A stretch of 64,000 nucleotides of DNA, from the NCBI GenBank assembly GCA_018398765.1, contig JAHBMJ010000310.1, positions 1 through 64,000 of the forward strand, read 5' to 3'. Shown here one piece after another: positions 25,401 through 36,698 of the stretch. Source of the stretch: Chromera velia (lineage: Eukaryota; Sar; Chromeraceae). A program made the position numbers and the translations under genes. A model generated the notes under the pieces. The model saw only the letters and a program-made list of their open reading frames with translations. It did not search any database and was not told where the DNA came from. The first letter of the stretch is position 1, and each line of letters starts with the position of its first letter.

Positions 25401-27135
25401 GTACGCAAATGCACAGGCAAAAGACAGACGGACAGACACAGACAGACACAGGCAGGCAGACCGATGCCCAGGCATACCGACCTCTCGTGTGTCATCAGCC
25501 CAAGCACTCTCAAGACGACCTTTCGCTTCCACCGAAACCATTTTGGAGAGTCGTCCCACTGTCTGTACAAACCGCGCGTGTGCCTTCCTCTCCAAGTCTC
25601 TCACCAAGATCCCACCCCTTGGGTCGGTTCCCCTCGCCCCCGAGGGGCCTGCTGCAGGCGCCCCCGTGCCGCCCCTAATTTCCATCAGGGGGTGCAACTG
25701 GGACGGCAGCCTCAGGATTTCCTCCAGGGCGATGGAGCACGGCTGTGCATCGTTGCGGATGGCTGCATGCAGGGGGAGCAACCCATGCTTGTCGGGCTCG
25801 AGGAAGACACTCTCGAAACCGTATCTGCACGCAGGCAGGCACACACGTGGATGTAAATGCATAAACACACTTACTTCCACACAGGATGTTTGCCGTTTCT
25901 ATTTTCTGATTCAATTTCCACCTTGTGCCTGCCACCCGTCCACCGGCCCTTGATGCTTTCCTTCCTTTCTTCCTTCTTTCCTTCCTTCTTTCCTTCCTTC
26001 CTTCCTCCCTTCCTTCCTTCCTTCCTTCCTTCCTTCTTTCCTTCTTTCCTTCCTTCTTTCCTTCTTTCCTTCCTTCCTTCCTTCCTTCCTTGCTTCCTTC
26101 CTTCCTTCCTTCCTTCCTTCCTTCCAGCCCACCTGAGGGTCTCCATGAAGGCGCGTAACGCGGCTTCTGCGTGGGTCTCGGTGATCCCCCCAAAGCACGC
26201 GAGGCGCAAGGTGTCAGCCAGGTCCATAGGGACTCTAGGAGGTCCGTTGTCAAAAGGAGAGAATCGCCCCTGCAGTCCCCCCACCTGCCGGCACCTCTCT
26301 GCCCTCTCTCGAGGAGTTGGACGGGGCAGGCCCATCATCAGTCGTTGGAACAGACACCCGGCGTCTGCCTCTGCCTCAATCTGGATGAACAGGGTGATCA
26401 AACGGAGAAGACCGAAGTGACCCCTGCACGCACACACACACACACACACACACGCACACACACACACACACACACACGCACGCACGCACGCACGAGCACA
26501 CAGAAAGAGTTTGTTGGCCTGTTTAACAGTATGGCACGGACCAAAACATGGACAAGAGACGGTTTCCAGGTGGCATGCCCGCCTGATGGATTGACAAATT
26601 GAGGACTGACCGCGCAGCTGCATAGAAAGCCGGTGTGCGTCCAAGTTCATCTTGCATGAATGCCAGAGACATCCCCGAGTGTCTCAAGAGCACCCCCGCC
26701 GTTCGTGCGCTCCCGTGGAAGCACGCAACATGCAGCGCATTCCTCCCCTTGCCGTCTGTCTGAAAACGAAACCCCGAGTCTTTCTCTGCACCCCTCCCGC
26801 CCCCCCCACTCAACCAGGCGTCTGCGAGTGAGTGGAGGTCCAGGGCTGCAATGGCAAGGAGGGGAAGGGCGTCGAGGGCCTTGGAGGGATCGGAGAGACG
26901 AACACCAGGGATCACTGGGGGCCGCAGTATCACCTGCATGCATGCGCATAGACAGATGAAGACTCATCCGCGACTTACATAACAAGCTTACAGTTACGAA
27001 TGCACACAGTTGGATATTTCTTAAGAGTTTGAGAAAAGAGCGGAGGGAGACTGCTGGCAACAGAGGTGCTTGACATTCGAAGGGGAATGCGAGATCATGA
27101 ACACAGAACACACACACACACACACACACACGCAC

Positions 27136-27170
<35 letters not shown>

Positions 27171-27733
27171 AAGTTTTTTAACGGCTTCTTTCGCTAGCTA
27201 TCTTTGACAACAAGAGTCCACACCACGGAAGAGAGAAACAGGTCACTCTGCCCTTTGAATTGCTCCTCGTGTGTGAGGGACTTGACTTTGAGCTGCTTGC
27301 CTGACCTTCCCGTTTGTGCTTTGCTTCTGGTTTTTGTTTTGGTTTTCTTTTTCTTTCCCTGCCCCCTTATGGTCGTGAGGTGTGCTCTTCTTCTTCTCCT
27401 TTGGTTCCTTCACCATTAGCGCGTCCAGACTGCGGAAGAGACAGAGGGGTAGGGGAAAGGAAGCTAAGGGACTCACACAGGCACGCATCATAGATACGGC
27501 GAAGGAAAGAAGTTGATGGCCTGGAATGAGAGAGCAATACAAAGAAAAAACAGGAGAACACATATGTACTTTTATGCACAGTGAGGCCCTCTTCTCTCCT
27601 TGATTCTCCATCTTCAAAAAAAAAATCTAGGACAACAAAATCGCCCCGACAACGATTTTTTTCTAAGAGATTGTGAACAGCACCATGTACACACTTGCAG
27701 CACAAGGCTCTTCAGGGAAGACAAAATGTGCAT

Positions 27734-27769
<36 letters not shown>

Positions 27770-27875
27770 ATCTTGAACAAGGCATATATATAAGGATCTT
27801 GAACAAGGCTTGCATGAACATGGACTGCCAGGAGCTAGGCTCCGACGGCTATAGTCAGTCATTCATTCATTCATT

Positions 27876-27957
<82 letters not shown>

Positions 27958-28590
27958 ATTTTCGGTGAGAGGCATGCAGGGAGTTGTAGGTGCTGACCGA
28001 GAAACAGCGGTGTCTACTTTGTTCAGATGAGAGGCGACCTCGGTGCTGGGGACTCCTTCGGGTAACGCTTGCGAGGCTTCTTTCCTCTTTACGTCTTTCT
28101 CCTCACTCGACTTTGCTGGGCGCACAATCTTTGAAAGCTTCGGGTCTGGGTCATCACGCTTTGGGGGTTTTGCAGAAGAAGTTTTGACCGAACTGGCGTC
28201 GGAAAGTTTGGTGCCCTGCTTCTTTACAGGTGCGAGGGCTGTCGGCTTGTTTTCACTTGTCTTCAGAGGCGCAAGATCAGACCTCTGTGTGTCCTGTTTC
28301 TTGGGTGGGGACACCTGAGAGAGTTTTGCTTCGTCTTTCTTTGACAGGATGAGTTCAGGTTGTTTTGATTTTTCTTTTGTTACCGGCGGAACGTCTTTAC
28401 GAATCGGTGCCTCGACCTTCATCTGTGGAACTGAAGAGAAAGTAGGCTTTGCGACTTCATCCTCCTTTTGTACTGCTGCCGGGGCTTCTTTTTGTTTTGG
28501 CAAGGCAACTGCAGGTTTGTATTGGATTTCAGAGGCGACGTCGGAGTCCTCAAAGTCGTCGTCTGAGTAGTCAGAGTCCAGACCTCCCAT
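20189..28590 (-). CDS. large ankyrin-repeat protein, 12 exons
   Basis: Twelve exons join with consistent phase throughout: 27998-28590, 27306-27429, 26611-26933, 26133-26423, 25482-25824, 24618-25250, 24209-24338, 23631-23722, 22711-23321, 21733-21958, 20944-21183 and 20189-20641, giving about 1352 residues. The N-terminus is acidic (LDSDYSDDDFEDSD) then Lys/Pro/Ser-rich and disordered. Degenerate ankyrin repeats follow: NALHVACFHGS, LLPLHAAIRN, FLPLHYAAFSG, TPLHAALLLSA, TAFHYAAFFG, TALHLAAV, TPLLLAAREG, TPLMSACSSGA, TCLHLAARV. Acidic or low-complexity inserts separate groups of repeats. Ankyrin stacks bind proteins; no catalytic domain is seen, so the partner is unknown. Nearly every intron carries a di- or tetranucleotide tract. 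It starts ~700 bp from the divergent DUF1990 gene. Confidence 0.85.
21268..21480. repeat. (CAGT)n microsatellite in an ankyrin-gene intron
   Basis: About 210 nt of CAGT units, some changed to GAGT, inside the intron between exons 21733-21958 and 20944-21183. Read on the transcribed strand it is (ACTG)n, i.e. repeated CTGAC-like branch-point motifs. Confidence 0.95.
21968..22110. repeat. (CAGA)n microsatellite beside an ankyrin-gene acceptor
   Basis: CAGA/CACA repeats immediately upstream, on the transcribed strand, of the exon beginning at 21958; there they form a (TCTG)n pyrimidine tract. A second block at 22345-22472 combines (CAGA)n, (CT)n and (CA)n in the same intron. Confidence 0.9.
24042..24153. 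repeat. (GAAA)n / (CTTT)n tract in an ankyrin-gene intron
   Basis: Purine tetranucleotide repeat in the intron between exons 24209-24338 and 23631-23722. It is pyrimidine-rich on the transcribed strand. Confidence 0.9.
25956..26127. repeat. (CTTC)n tract in an ankyrin-gene intron
   Basis: About 170 nt of CTTC/CTTT units starting 6 nt past the donor of exon 26133-26423. On the transcribed strand the run is purine-rich (GAAG)n, the opposite polarity to a normal polypyrimidine tract. Confidence 0.95.
27877..27957. repeat. (CA)n(TA)n(TG)n self-complementary palindrome
   Basis: About 30 nt of CA, about 22 nt of AT and about 24 nt of GT in direct succession form one nearly perfect inverted repeat able to extrude as a cruciform. 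It starts ~40 nt past the donor of ankyrin exon 1. A separate (TA)n run sits at 27738-27766. Confidence 0.9.
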
Positions 28591-29285
28591 CCTTTTTTTT
28601 CTATGTAAGCGGCTCCGTTGAAGAGCAAAAGATCGGTACCCAGGAAAACAATTCCTGTGATACAATGCAATGCAAGGGAAATAACCTTGCCGCTATGTTT
28701 CAGGGAGTGAACATATATATATACAGGGAGACGGCAGGGGTCCTGGTCTGTCCAATTGTTGTTCTGGCAGCAGTTTCTCTGTCTGGAGTTCCGATGTACG
28801 AGACACTCGCAGGGTTCTCATTGATGCTGTTTTGTGACACTTGAGAGAGAGAGAGACAGAGAGAGAGGGAGATCGCATCGAATTGACACTGCATGTGCAA
28901 TTGTCATGTATGTGCATGCTTCAATGCAGGTGCATGCATGCACTGAGGTAGAAAAAAAAAACTGCAAAAAAGGTGCCATACAGAGCTCCGATTCGATCAG
29001 CCTCCGAAGTGCATGCGTTACGTTTCGCGAGTCTGCCTTGCCTTTCGGGACCGCAAGACCATGCAAGACCTGCTTGAATGACAGTTCGCCTCCTGCTAGC
29101 CGTCTCCAAACTGGCCCAGACATTCATCACCGATAAAGGCCCTTGCCGTTGACTACTTGACCTTGTTTTATTGGCTGCTAGCTCTGCGACTGGAAGTTGG
29201 GTGCTCTTTGAATCTTCTTTGAACCTCTCCAGCTCTTTCTGTTTGTTTGACAGGTTCCGGCCGGACTGAGACGAGAAGAGACAGG
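28591..29285. promoter_or_regulatory. divergent intergenic region
   Basis: About 695 bp between the start of the ankyrin gene (-) and the first ATG of the DUF1990 gene (+). It contains a short (GA)n run near 28842 and GCATGC motifs near 28915-28940. No defined promoter element was recognised. Confidence 0.35.
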
Positions 29286-30557
29286 ATGAAGTATTTGCTA
29301 CTTCTGCTGCTCGGTGCGTTCACCTGGCAGGCCCGAGGAGCATGAAAACGGCCTTTGAACATCCCCAAAGTTAACGCGAGGGACGACAGGCTGGCCAAAA
29401 TCCTGGGGGGGATGCAGGCCGCCGGTTCCTCCGTTGCAAAGCGCCCTGCAGAGTATGCTGCAGGTGCAGTGCTTGCTTTGGGGACTCTGTATACTGTTCG
29501 TGAAGTGCCTCGTACTGGCTTGGTCGTGTCTTCTGCCTCTCCGCACCTGACTGTGTTCAAGCCTCCTGAGAAGTATGTGAGTGGATACCTGAACAAGGTG
29601 ATGACTGCCAAGCCTGCCAAGAAGGAACACCCGTCTTCGTTCGACGAGTTGAAGGAGACGGAGAAAGTCGTGGTTGTCCAGCAAGTGGTCGGGAAGGGAG
29701 AGGAGGCGTTTGAGCGTGCATGTGCGCTTTTGAATTCCCTCAGCTTCGACTCGAAGCAGGAGCAACGGAAGGGGAAGGGGCCCGCGTTTGTCTTCAGAAG
29801 AAACAGCCTTGGAAACAAATTGGCGGCAGTAGTGGTGTCGAAGGGAGCTCTCTTCTGGGAGCTGGTCCCGATGAAATTGGGTTTCTCTGAGAGGGAGGAG
29901 ACGCGGCACGCGATGGGACTGACCGCTGCAAAGGGGGGTGGTTGGGGGGGCGACGTCGGCTTTGAGGTTTCGATCGATGACGATGGAGAGGTGACCCTCA
30001 CTGTGGTGATGTCAAATCAAAGGGGGGATGAGGGAAGGTCAGTGGAGGGAGGGAGGAATGAGGGCTGTGTGTTGACTGTCTTCGATAGGAAAGAGTCTAT
30101 CTGTAGTAGCAGCTGTCAATCTTACAACCGTCGTCCCTGGTCCGTTCTTTGTGTTTTCTGCATATGACGAGCCCCCCCCTGACTTCTGTTCTGTCTGCAG
30201 AAAGAGCGGCTGGTCCCCTTCCGAGAAGTGGGCGCGGGATCTCGCAGTCTCGTTCAAGAAGCGAGTGGGGGAGGAGGTCGAGGAGCTCAGGTTGGTCTTA
30301 AGCATCGTCCGTGCATGAATCTCTTTCTTTTGCCCTTCGTGACAACGTGACAGGCAGAGATGGCACACAGGTTGAATGTGCAGGCAATGCGTTCACTATC
30401 TTTTCTGTTCGTTTTCGTTTGCATTTTCCCCTCTCCGCATGACGGAATCTTCTGCTGCTGCAGACGGAGGGCCCCTCTTCTCTCTCGGCACGCAGAGGCG
30501 ACAGAGGAGGAGAGGGCGAGAGAAAAGGAGACACGGCAAGAAAGGTTGGTGTGGTGA
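29286..30557 (+). CDS. DUF1990 (UPF0548) family protein with interrupted signal-peptide frame
   Basis: Exons about 29346-30037, 30201-30290 and 30464-30557 join in exact phase. The domain matches DUF1990: VGKGEEAFERA near its start, ALFWELVPMKLGFSE in the middle, the RHAMGL...GEVTLTV strands, and a C-terminal P-SEKWARDLAVSFKKR helix. The function of DUF1990 is not established. Upstream in the same frame, ATG 29286 begins a classic signal peptide (M-K-Y followed by six Leu, then GAFTWQARGA), but a TGA at 29343-29345 separates it from the rest. An ATG at 29412 could serve as an internal start. The tail is Arg/Glu-rich. The gene is followed at once by the 38-bp minisatellite. Confidence 0.7.
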
Positions 30558-30644
30558 AAGGGAAGAATATAGGTGGCTGTGTGGCTCGGACTCTGGCCAA
30601 GGGCTGACAGAAACCTCTCCCACAGAGTCATTATAAGAACCTCG

Positions 30645-31900
30645 ACATTTCTCTTCCTGATTCTTCAACGGTTGCTTCCAAGACATTTCTCTTCCTGATT
30701 CTTCAACGATTGCTTCCAAGACATTTCTCTTCCTGATTCTTCAACGATTGCTTCCAAGACATTTCTCTTCCTGATTCTTCAACGGTTGCTTCCAAGACAT
30801 TTCTCTTCCTGATTCTTCAACGGTTGCTTCCAAGACATTTCTCTTCCTGATTCTTCAACGGTTGCTTCCAAGACATTTCTCTTCCTGATTCTTCAACGGT
30901 TGGTTCCAAGACATTTCTCTTCCTGATTCTTCAACGGTTGCTTCCAAGACATTTCTCCTCCTGATTCTTCAACGGTTGCTTCCAAGACATTTCTCTTCCT
31001 GATTCTTCAACGGTTGCTTCCAAGACATTTCTCTTCCTGATTCTTCAACGGTTGCTTCCAAGACATTTCTCTTCCTGATTCTTCAACGGTTGCTTCCAAG
31101 ACATTTCTCTTCCTGATTCTTCAACGGTTGCTTCCAAGACATTTCTCTTCCTGATTCTTCAACGGTTGCTTCCAAGACATTTCTCTTCCTGATTCTTCAA
31201 CGGTTGCTTCCAAGACATTTCTCTTCCTGATTCTTCAACGGTTGCTTCCAAGACATTTCTCTTCCTGATTCTTCAACGGTTGCTTCCAAGACATTTCTCT
31301 TCCTGATTCTTCAACGGTTGCTTCCAAGACATTTCTCTTCCTGATTCTTCAACGGTTGCTTCCAAGACATTTCTCTTCCTGATTCTTCAACGGTTGCTTC
31401 CAAGACATTTCTCTTCCTGATTCTTCAACGGTTGCTTCCAAGACATTTCTCTTCCTGATTCTTCAACGGTTGCTTCCAAGACATTTCTCTTCCTGATTCT
31501 TCAACGGTTGCTTCCAAGACATTTCTCTTCCTGATTCTTCAACGGTTGCTTCCAAGACATTTCTCTTCCTGATTCTTCAACGGTTGCTTCCAAGACATTT
31601 CTCTTCCTGATTCTTCAACGGTTGCTTCCAAGACATTTCTCTTCCTGATTCTTCAACGGTTGCTTCCAAGACATTTCTCTTCCTGATTCTTCAACGGTTG
31701 CTTCCAAGACATTTCTCTTCCTGATTCTTCAACGGTTGCTTCCAAGACATTTCTCTTCCTGATTCTTCAACGGTTGCTTCCAAGACATTTCTCTTCCTGA
31801 TTCTTCAACGGTTGCTTCCAAGACATTTCTCTTCCTGATTCTTCAACGGTTGCTTCCAAGACATTTCTCTTCCTGATTCTTCAACGACTGCTTCCAAGAC
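30645..31900. repeat. 38-bp minisatellite, about 33 copies
   Basis: The unit reads GACATTTCTCTTCCTGATTC then TTCAACGGTTGCTTCCAA. By position it repeats about 33 times with only a handful of single-base variants, mostly in the first and last copies. The period is not a multiple of 3 and the unit contains stops, so it is not coding as read. It begins ~90 bp after the DUF1990 stop codon. Confidence 0.97.
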
Positions 31901-32878
31901 GAAACATCTGCACTGTCCTTCTCGGAGGGACCACAAGTCTGCATGTGGACGGCAGAGAGCAGCATGAGCGGGCAATTGTTATCATTGGTTGCAGCAGAAT
32001 GTCCTTTGCTGTGTTCAGTGCATACAGATTGGAAGTAAGGGTGTCATTCGGATTTGCCCGCCTTTGTGTTTGTGACTTGCTTGTCACGAGTTGCCTTCGT
32101 TGGGGCATCAGATCCCCCCACTTCGTTCGTTTTCAGGCAGCAATTATTCGGTGGAGGATTAATTGCGTTTCCGTTCTGCTCCATGCTCTTTCTCTGCAGG
32201 CAAATCGAAGGGGCCGGAGGGAAGCGCCATGCTCGAAAAGAGTAAAGGGCGAGAGACGGAAGGAGAAAAAGGAGGCGATTGTTGCAAGATCATCAGATCA
32301 ATCTGGGAAGGGAGGAAGGGCTGAATGGTCGTTCTCTCTCCCTCTTTGCATGAATGCGTGTAAAAATCAGTGTACACATATTTAATCAAAAGAACAAAGG
32401 GGCGATGATCAAGTGTCTGCCTGCGTGCGTGACTTGTGAATCAGTGGACAGAGAGGGAGAGAGAGTGCCCTGTCTGTCTGTTTATGTGCGGGGGTGGGTC
32501 TCTCCCCGCCTTTCACGGCTGTTTTGTTTTTTGGATTCTTTTTTTTAAGTGAGTGGGTGAGTGGATGCATTGAATACAACCAGCCGGGTTTCAGATTAGA
32601 CGAAAAATCAGATGAGCTCTTCAAAGGAGACTCAAGAAAAAGAATGCGTGCGCACGTGCACCCAGCGTCAGAGTGGACCCCCCCTCTCGCTCTGTCGTCC
32701 CTCCCGCCTTTCGTCGTTTGAGATCTTCACACACTTTCTCTCTCTTCTCTGGATCAAGAAGGAAGAAGCATGCAGTGGACTGGAATGACACTGTGAAGAG
32801 GAGACACGACGAAAGATGCAGGGCCAAGTTGTTCGTTGCGTTTGTTGTCCTTTCTTTTCTTCGTTTCTGCTGCTGAAT

Positions 32879-33467
32879 ATGTCAAAGTGTTCCATCTACC
32901 CCGTGTCTTTCAAGCCTCACGTGCGTCGTTGCATGGCAGCAGCTAGAGAAGGGAAAAGGATGGACAGCCTCGCGCCGTGGCCTTTGAAGAAGCCCCCCTC
33001 AGAAAGCGCACTAGCGTTGGAGGTTTGTTTGGTGCATCCTTGTGCGCCTGCCTGGATTCGTCCGTGCTGAGCAGGTGCACGTGCATGCGCAAAACAGGGG
33101 CTGAATAGTGATGGAAGGGGAACGCGGGTCTTTGAATCGCGGCCTTCTCTTACTCGATCTCTTATTTTTCTTCTCTTTCCATTCTGTGCTCGGGTTGCTG
33201 TCTTCACTTCACCCCAATCTCGCGGTCGCACAGAGGGCAAGGGGGAAGAAGCTGAAGGGAGGAGAGGAGGAGGAAGCACAGACCCCTGCTGTGCCTTGCC
33301 ATGGCGCGACAACGGAGAATTTTGTGGGTTGTATTGGTTATGCACGCATTCAGAGTCAAGTCGGAGTCTGGCCGGCAGTGTATGTACAGAGCTACAGACG
33401 CCCAACTGTAGGACCCTCGGCCCCGCATCCCCCTAGGCGGCCCCGGGCCCCAAGTTGTTATTTTTGA
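32879..33467 (+). CDS. doubtful two-exon small protein
   Basis: Candidate exons 32879-33022 and 33234-33467 join in phase 0 (donor GAG|GTTTGT, acceptor CACAG) to give about 125 residues. The first exon has basic, plausible protein sequence (FKPHVRRCMAAAREGKRM); the second ends in Pro/Arg-rich sequence at the edge of an AT-rich island. No family was recognised. The preceding stretch 31901-32878 holds only shadow frames and short repeats. Confidence 0.25.
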
Positions 33468-34334
33468 CATGTTAAATAAACTAAACAACCACTAACTAAC
33501 TTTTACCATAAAACGTACTTGCAGGAAGTTAAAGCACTTTCAACTAGTTACAGGTTAAAGGGGGGTACGTCCAGGAGGGCCGCGGATGAAGTCTTTACGG
33601 AGAGTATGATACTACTACACGTTTGGTCTGGTTTAGACTAGGGTTTAGATTATGAAGATTGGTAAAGATACGCGCTAGTAAAATTAAATGGAGATTAATA
33701 CTAAAGTTTTGACCTAATTATTCCATTTTTTGTTTTTCCTTTTAACTGGAAGTTTGAGCCTTAATAGAAGATTAAGAATAAAAAAAACTGAATGGTAAAT
33801 TAAAAAATATAAACTGTTCATGAATTAAAACGTATAGAATATCCGAGAATATCAAACATGAAAGAGTCATATTTCTAGCTGGCTCTAAAGCTGGCCTTGG
33901 TCACTATTACTCTAGCTATTACTATAGCAAAAAAAAAAGAGTTCTACATTGAGTTAAATATTGAATTCAATTGAATTCATACTTACAAATATTTAATTGT
34001 TTACCAATCATTTCTTAAACCATAATCAATACGGCAGTTTTGAGAAAGGTTTTTTTCAAGTTTTTTGTTTTGTTATACACAATTAACTTCCATAGGAGTC
34101 TCCTGCATTTTTTACTCTTCTAGTACGCTCAAGTGCAGTTCTCATTTAATTCCTCTTTGCCACCAATTCGGGCTCTTTTCCCCTTACTTCTCTCTTCTGC
34201 CGTGCACCGCATGAAAAAAACAGGCCGGGACCACAGTGCTTGCACTGATAGGACCTCGGTTTTGCGCGTGCCTCCTCAAATACCTGCAGGACAAAAACAT
34301 AACAGGATGAATCCCTGGTGGACTAGCTGATGGA
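33468..34334. other. AT-rich intergenic island
   Basis: A+T-rich DNA with runs such as TTAAATAAACTAAAC and AAATTAAAAAATATAAA, preceded by a GC-rich block (GGCGGCCCCGGGCCCC near 33440). It ends at the stop codon of the minus-strand gene at 34335. No gene was seen. Confidence 0.65.
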
Positions 34335-35665
34335 TCAGAAGCTCATTCGAGTTGGAGGGATGGGATTGCCAACCTTCTTCTCCGGAAATCGTCCCTTCAA
34401 GACCAGGTCGCGCAAAATCCCTACATCCTCCTCATTCCACACTGCTCCATTCTCCTTGATCCTCTGAGCGTGTCGCACCATCTTATCCTGAAAAAAGCCT
34501 GTGAGGCTATCTGAATCCTGAATGGAAATGCTCTTGATCGATTCGAGGAACGATAGGGCCTCTTCTTTCCCGATGACGTCAACAAAGAACCGGCAACTCA
34601 GTGCCAACCACTCTCCTTCTTTCACTCCCTTTTGTTCCAAAACCTCCAGCAATCGAGTTTCTTTCAGTTTCACTCCTGCAACTCAAGAGATTTGAATGGA
34701 AAGCAGACGTAAAGAAGTCACACGCGACTGACCAGCCAGTTAAACTTTCCTAAAGCATGGTACTTGCACACTCACTCACTCTCGTACGCAGACTGAAAGG
34801 TTGAGGCCAAACCCTCCATTCGGCAAAGCACTGCCCGAAGGAGGTCTCTTCCCGCTCCGAGTTCGTGCATCGTGTCTGCAATCACCGTCATGCAAAGTGC
34901 CCTTTGTTTTCGAAGAACGCATACAGGCAGGGAGAAGGAAAAGACGACTTTCCGGCCAGTCTGCAAGAAGACAGACCTGCCATCCTCAAGAGAGATTGCT
35001 GATACTCCGTGATTGGAGTCCCTTCCCCTTCTGCATCTAGAAGTGCTGGCATCTACGGGCAAAAGACGACGCATAAGAAAGGAATCTGAATCTTCTTCCC
35101 ATCTGCAGACGATATCAATTGCCACACCAAACTGATCAGACTGGCGGCCTACCATTCTCTTTGCTGATTCGATCCTATCGCCTCCCTGGCTCTTTCTCCT
35201 TTCTCTGTCTACTATCAGGACGTTATAGGAATCCGGTGTCGGAATTCTCTGGAGACCTGCAGCAAAAGGATCAGAGGGCATCTTGAAAGGAAGGCCACGA
35301 AGGGCTGGAGACAATGTCATCTATCAGAAGTCGAAACACCTCACGGTGACTTACTCTTGAGGTGCGGGAAAACGACGTGAACTGATACATCTGTCGAGAG
35401 AGTGCAAGTACTAGAGCCTTCCATACCTGCAGAGGAAAAGCTTGACGGGTTGATCCTCGGCCAGAAATGAAAGACGGGGAGAGAAGAAAGTGAGTCGCAT
35501 TTCCAACAGCTGACCGAGTGTGTCTATAGAGATGGTGGTGTGGTCTAGACCCTGAGAGTTGGAGATTTCGGCCCGGCAATCCTCAAAGGATTCGGGGGCT
35601 GGGAGGCAATGCTTTTCTTCGGCGAGTCTCGATTTGTGCGGCTGAAGAATAAAGGCTTCTTTCAT
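34335..35665 (-). CDS. four-exon protein of unknown function
   Basis: Exons 35515-35665, 35355-35426, 34780-35256 and 34335-34675 join in exact phase and give 346 residues from ATG 35665; the frame is open ~190 nt further upstream, so the start may be earlier. The second junction reads smoothly (TISIDTLG|MEGSSTCTLSTD), which supports the model. The sequence is mixed alpha/beta with no recognised motif. The C-terminal 110 residues are charged and helical (KETRLLEVLEQKG; MVRHAQRIKENG). Donors are GTCAGC, GTAAGT and GTGAGT. It is head-to-head with the PPPDE gene. Confidence 0.6.
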
Positions 35666-36698
35666 GCTGGCTGTGGGATCTTCTTTCCTGCGCCCGACTT
35701 CGGCTTTCGCAGTGAATCGCACGGCCGGTGCACTCTTCTCAGTCTGCTGTAGCACCGACGCAACAGGCGCAGTTTTCTCAGTGGAGGAGCTCTGCACGGT
35801 TCCTCCGAAAGAACTCTCCCCACAATTCTCGGTCGAAGCAGAAGCAAAACTGGAGTTTTGTCAGCTCCAGTTGCTCCGGCTTTTAAAGGCAGTGGAGTGC
35901 CTTCGCAAAAGATCGCCTTCAATTTCAGAATCTGTCCAATTCGAGTTTCGAGAAGCAATTAAGCCAGTCTAGCATTCATTGCTGCTGCAAAGTCTAACGA
36001 CGAAGCTGCTTCGCCGGAGAGAAGGTGCACGCAGGATCGATCTGACAGACCAAACCGACCGATGCTTTGGCTCCATCACAAAACGACCGATTCTCTATGG
36101 TCCTGGAAGCATCTCGAATCTTCCCCCTTTCCTTGTGTATGCGGAAATTTCGTCTCCCGTTCTGACCTCTGCAGGCTGACGATCGATCGATCGGGTCGAA
36201 CCGAGTTAGAAACATTGAAGCCATACAAGCCTATATTATTACAAGGAGATATACTGTCACGCGTGCGCATGTTGCATCATGAAACGATTCATGTCGCAGT
36301 TGCAATGTTGCACATGCACCGCTAATTGCATGTTTCGTAAGTGCCCCCCGCTTCGCTTTCCGGGGCCATGCACCCGCCCGGATCCTGCTCGGCCTAATTT
36401 GATCTAATTTGTACGTGAGTTGGCCTATGTTGGCCTATGTTGGCCTAATTTGTACGTGCAGTTGTCATGCAGTCTGTCAAAGTTTTGAAGACAGAAAGCT
36501 GCATACATACTTGCGTGAAGTCACACGATCTCCAAGATTCTTCTTCGGATCTTCGGATCGCATCGGCGCAACGCTTCTTTTTGCACCCCTTCTGAACTCA
36601 ACGTTGAATCCCAAAACGCTGGCAGCCTGCTCAAAGTGCTCAGTTTCTGTACATCAATCTGCTTTGTTTCTGTACCAAGATATTGGTTTCCCTTCAAG
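35666..36698. promoter_or_regulatory. divergent intergenic region
   Basis: About 1 kb between the unknown minus-strand gene and the PPPDE gene (+). It may include 5' coding sequence of the minus gene up to ~35850. It contains GATCGATCGATCG near 36181 and a three-fold direct repeat TTGGCCTA(A/T) at 36420-36450. Confidence 0.35.

Noticed and set aside
30360-30636. Independent small gene after DUF1990 exon 2
   Set aside because: The frame joins in exact phase to the DUF1990 exons (30290 to 30464) and supplies its C-terminus.
30645-31900. CRISPR-like array or protein repeat
   Set aside because: The 38-bp units are contiguous with no spacers, and the period is not divisible by 3 and contains stops.
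35664-35972. Plus-strand 102-codon frame with helical-looking sequence
   Set aside because: It overlaps the minus-strand first exon of the unknown four-exon gene, which has supported splice joints; no support for the plus frame.
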